Assembly (NCBI GenBank): GCA_028551475.1
Contig: CM052356.1
Span: forward strand, 26,563,884-26,627,883
Direction: 5' to 3'
Length of the DNA stretch: 64,000 bases
DNA from: Casuarina equisetifolia
Taxonomy: Eukaryota; Streptophyta; Magnoliopsida; Fagales; Casuarinaceae
In this document: piece after piece, positions 62,146-64,000 of the stretch
Position numbering within the stretch: the stretch's first letter is position 1
Layout: each line of letters opens with the position of its first letter
The notes under the pieces: generated by a model
The model's database searches: none
What the model was told of the DNA's origin: nothing
The model's input: the letters and a program-made list of their open reading frames with translations, nothing else
Program-made: the position numbers and the translations under genes

Positions 62146-64000
62146 CCCCCCCGCAAGCTGAAGGGTCGGGATGAACTGTAAGCTTGTTCTGAAGAAAAGA
62201 AAATCGTGTGGAGGAGAGACCTTTGGTGAAGATGTCGGCTGTTTGATCTACCGAGGAGATGAACTGGATGTGGAGTTGTTTGTGTTGAATGCATTCTTGA
62301 ATGAAGTGGAAATCAATTTCCACATGTTTGGTGCGAGTATGGAAGACAGGATTGGTGGAAAGGTATAAGGCTGAAAGATTATCGCACCAGAGTGTAGGAG
62401 ATACGGACAATGGATGCTTGAGATCACGAAGGAGAGCTTCAATCCAGATGAGCTCAGCAGTGGTGTTTGCCAGGGATTTGAATTCAGCTTCAATACTTAA
62501 TCGAGCTACAGTCTTTTGTTTGCGAGAGCTCCAGGATATGAGGTTGGAGCCAAGGAAGATGTAAAAACCGCCAATGGAGCGTCGATCATCACTATCCCCA
62601 GCCCAACCGACGTCGGAGTATGCATGGAGTTGATGAGATGTGGACTTTATGATGTTGATGCCATAGCAAGGAAAGTTTGCAAGAAATTTTAAAATTCATT
62701 TGACAAAACTCCAGTGAGTGGAGGTAGGGGCATGCAATGTTGACGGCATAAGCAATGTCAGGTTGAGTGAGGGTAAGGTATTGAAGAACTTCAACAATAC
62801 TACGATAATGGGTAGGATCTGGAAGAAGTTCTCCATCGTGAATCGATGGAGGTTGTCCAATGGTACATGGGATAGAGACCCCACGAGTAGCACCCATGTT
62901 GGCACAAGTAATGATTTCATGTGTAAATTTGGCTTAATGTAGGAGAAGGCCAATAGGAATGGAAAGGTTTCTATCCCAAGAAAATAATGGAGATCACCAA
63001 GATCTTTAATATCAAATTCTTTTTGCAATTGTTGGAGAATATGAGAAAGGGGAGCATGGGGACTACTGGTAAGTATGATATCATCCACATAAACTAATAG
63101 AAAGACACTATAGGAATCAGTGTGAAGAGTAAATAAGGATGCATCGGCTTTAGAGATTGAAAAACCAATTTGTTGGAGAAATTGGCTGAGACAATAATTC
63201 CATGCTCGAGGTGCTTGTTTAAGGCCATAAAGAGAGCGGCGAAGTCAACAAACATGATGAGGAAAATGGGGATCAATGAAGCCCTGAGGTTGTTGCATGA
63301 ATACTTCCTTAGTGAGGTGGCCATGGAGAAATGCATTTTTGACATCCAATTGACGAATGGACCATCCATTGGTAACGACAATGGAGATTAAGGTATGAAT
63401 TGTAACAGGTTTGGCTACCGGACTAAAGGTTTCATTATAGTCAATGCCGGGGCGTTAATGAAATCCCTTGGCTACTAATTGAGCTTTATAACGTTCAAGG
63501 GACCCATCAGAATGAAGTTTGATTTTATAAATCCACTTGCAACCGATTGGTTGTGTGTTCGAGGAAGGTGGAACAAGTTTCCATGTTTGATTCTTCATGA
63601 GGGCAGTGTATTCATCTGCCATGGCTTTGCGCCATTCAGAAGAAGCATTTGCTTCAGTGAAACATGTGGGTTCCTTGTATGGGTGAGAGGTAGTGGTTAA
63701 GGCATACGTTTGTTGCCTAGTTAATGTCCTTCGTGCAATAGTGCCACCCTTGAGACGTGTAGTCATGGGGTGAGTTGAGTTGACATTAGATGGAGGTAGA
63801 GGAATCGGAGGGTTCGGAAGAGATTCCTCAGGAGGGTCCGATTGAGTTTGTGGTTCTGATCGTGGGGGAACCATAGTCCTTGAGGAAGTAGGAAGAGGGA
63901 ATGAGAGTGGAACAACGGAGGAGGTGGGGAAAGTGGATGATTGAGACGTTTGAGAAAATGGAAATAAAGTCTCATCAAATGATGCATCAGTTACGATGTA
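61566..64000 (-). mobile_element. Ty1/copia element, 3' half (RT, RNase H, 3' LTR), lightly decayed
   Basis: Read on the minus strand from the right edge: an integrase-RT linker rich in Pro/Ser; RT start (EWRKAMADEYTALMKNQTW, then GCKWIYKIKLHSDGSL); LDVKNAFLHGHL; SLYGLKQAPRAW; the catalytic LVYVDDI at about 63080; and RNase H (LWCDNLSALYLSTNP, then RTKHVEIDFHFI and QTADIFTKGLS) to about 62200. A polypurine tract (GCGGGGGGG, 62154-62146) precedes the LTR (62145-61566). Stops at 63455-63457 (after LVAKGFH) and 63247-63249, and a frameshift near 62940, make this copy defective. The 5' half lies beyond the window. It sits against the 5' side of the metallophosphoesterase gene. Confidence 0.9.

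Overview
This is nuclear DNA of a flowering plant, almost certainly a eudicot. Intron-rich genes with GT-AG borders, an Alfin-like PHD protein, an RWP-RK (RKD) factor and plant-type omega-amidase sit in AT-rich DNA full of decayed Ty1/copia and LINE remnants. Nothing in the window fixes the species. All exon models were read by eye from splice signals and frame continuity.

Region 1 (about 1-29 kb) is a rearranged, transposon-rich accessory block. It carries three copies of one ankyrin-repeat/PGG-type membrane-protein gene (BDA1/ITN1-like), all on the minus strand. The copy at 5517-7496 is intact (471 aa). The copy at 1802-2374 has a nonsense codon, and its second exon is replaced by an unrelated acidic reading frame, itself cut by a copia LTR. 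The copy at 18230-19743 is truncated by a stop and fused end to end with a fragment of a chromomethylase (CMT-type DNA methyltransferase) gene. Between them lie a copia remnant holding a miniature LTR element (TRIM-like), a LINE remnant, an LTR-like piece, a copia gag fragment, several short repeated blocks and a decayed unidentified gene.

Region 2 (about 29-61.5 kb) is ordinary gene space: ribosomal protein eL13 (-), a mitochondrial carrier of SLC25A44 type (+), an Alfin-like PHD protein (-), a conserved protein of unknown function (-), an RKD transcription factor (-), omega-amidase/NIT2 (+) and a membrane metallophosphoesterase (-). The eL13 and carrier genes are divergent and share an intergenic region with site II and telo-box motifs. 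RKD and NIT2 are also divergent. In the space between them, about 360 bp upstream of the RKD start, is a long foldback (217- and 221-nt arms, 26-nt loop), the most interesting unexplained structure in the window.

Region 3 (61.5-64 kb) is a nearly complete 3' half of a Ty1/copia element (minus strand). It abuts the 5' side of the metallophosphoesterase gene, whose first exons are not in the window and whose first visible exon is frameshifted.

No operon-like or defence-type system was found. The candidates for something new are the RKD-upstream foldback, the ankyrin/CMT junction and the family of unnamed short repeats shared between the ankyrin cluster and the 20-30 kb region.
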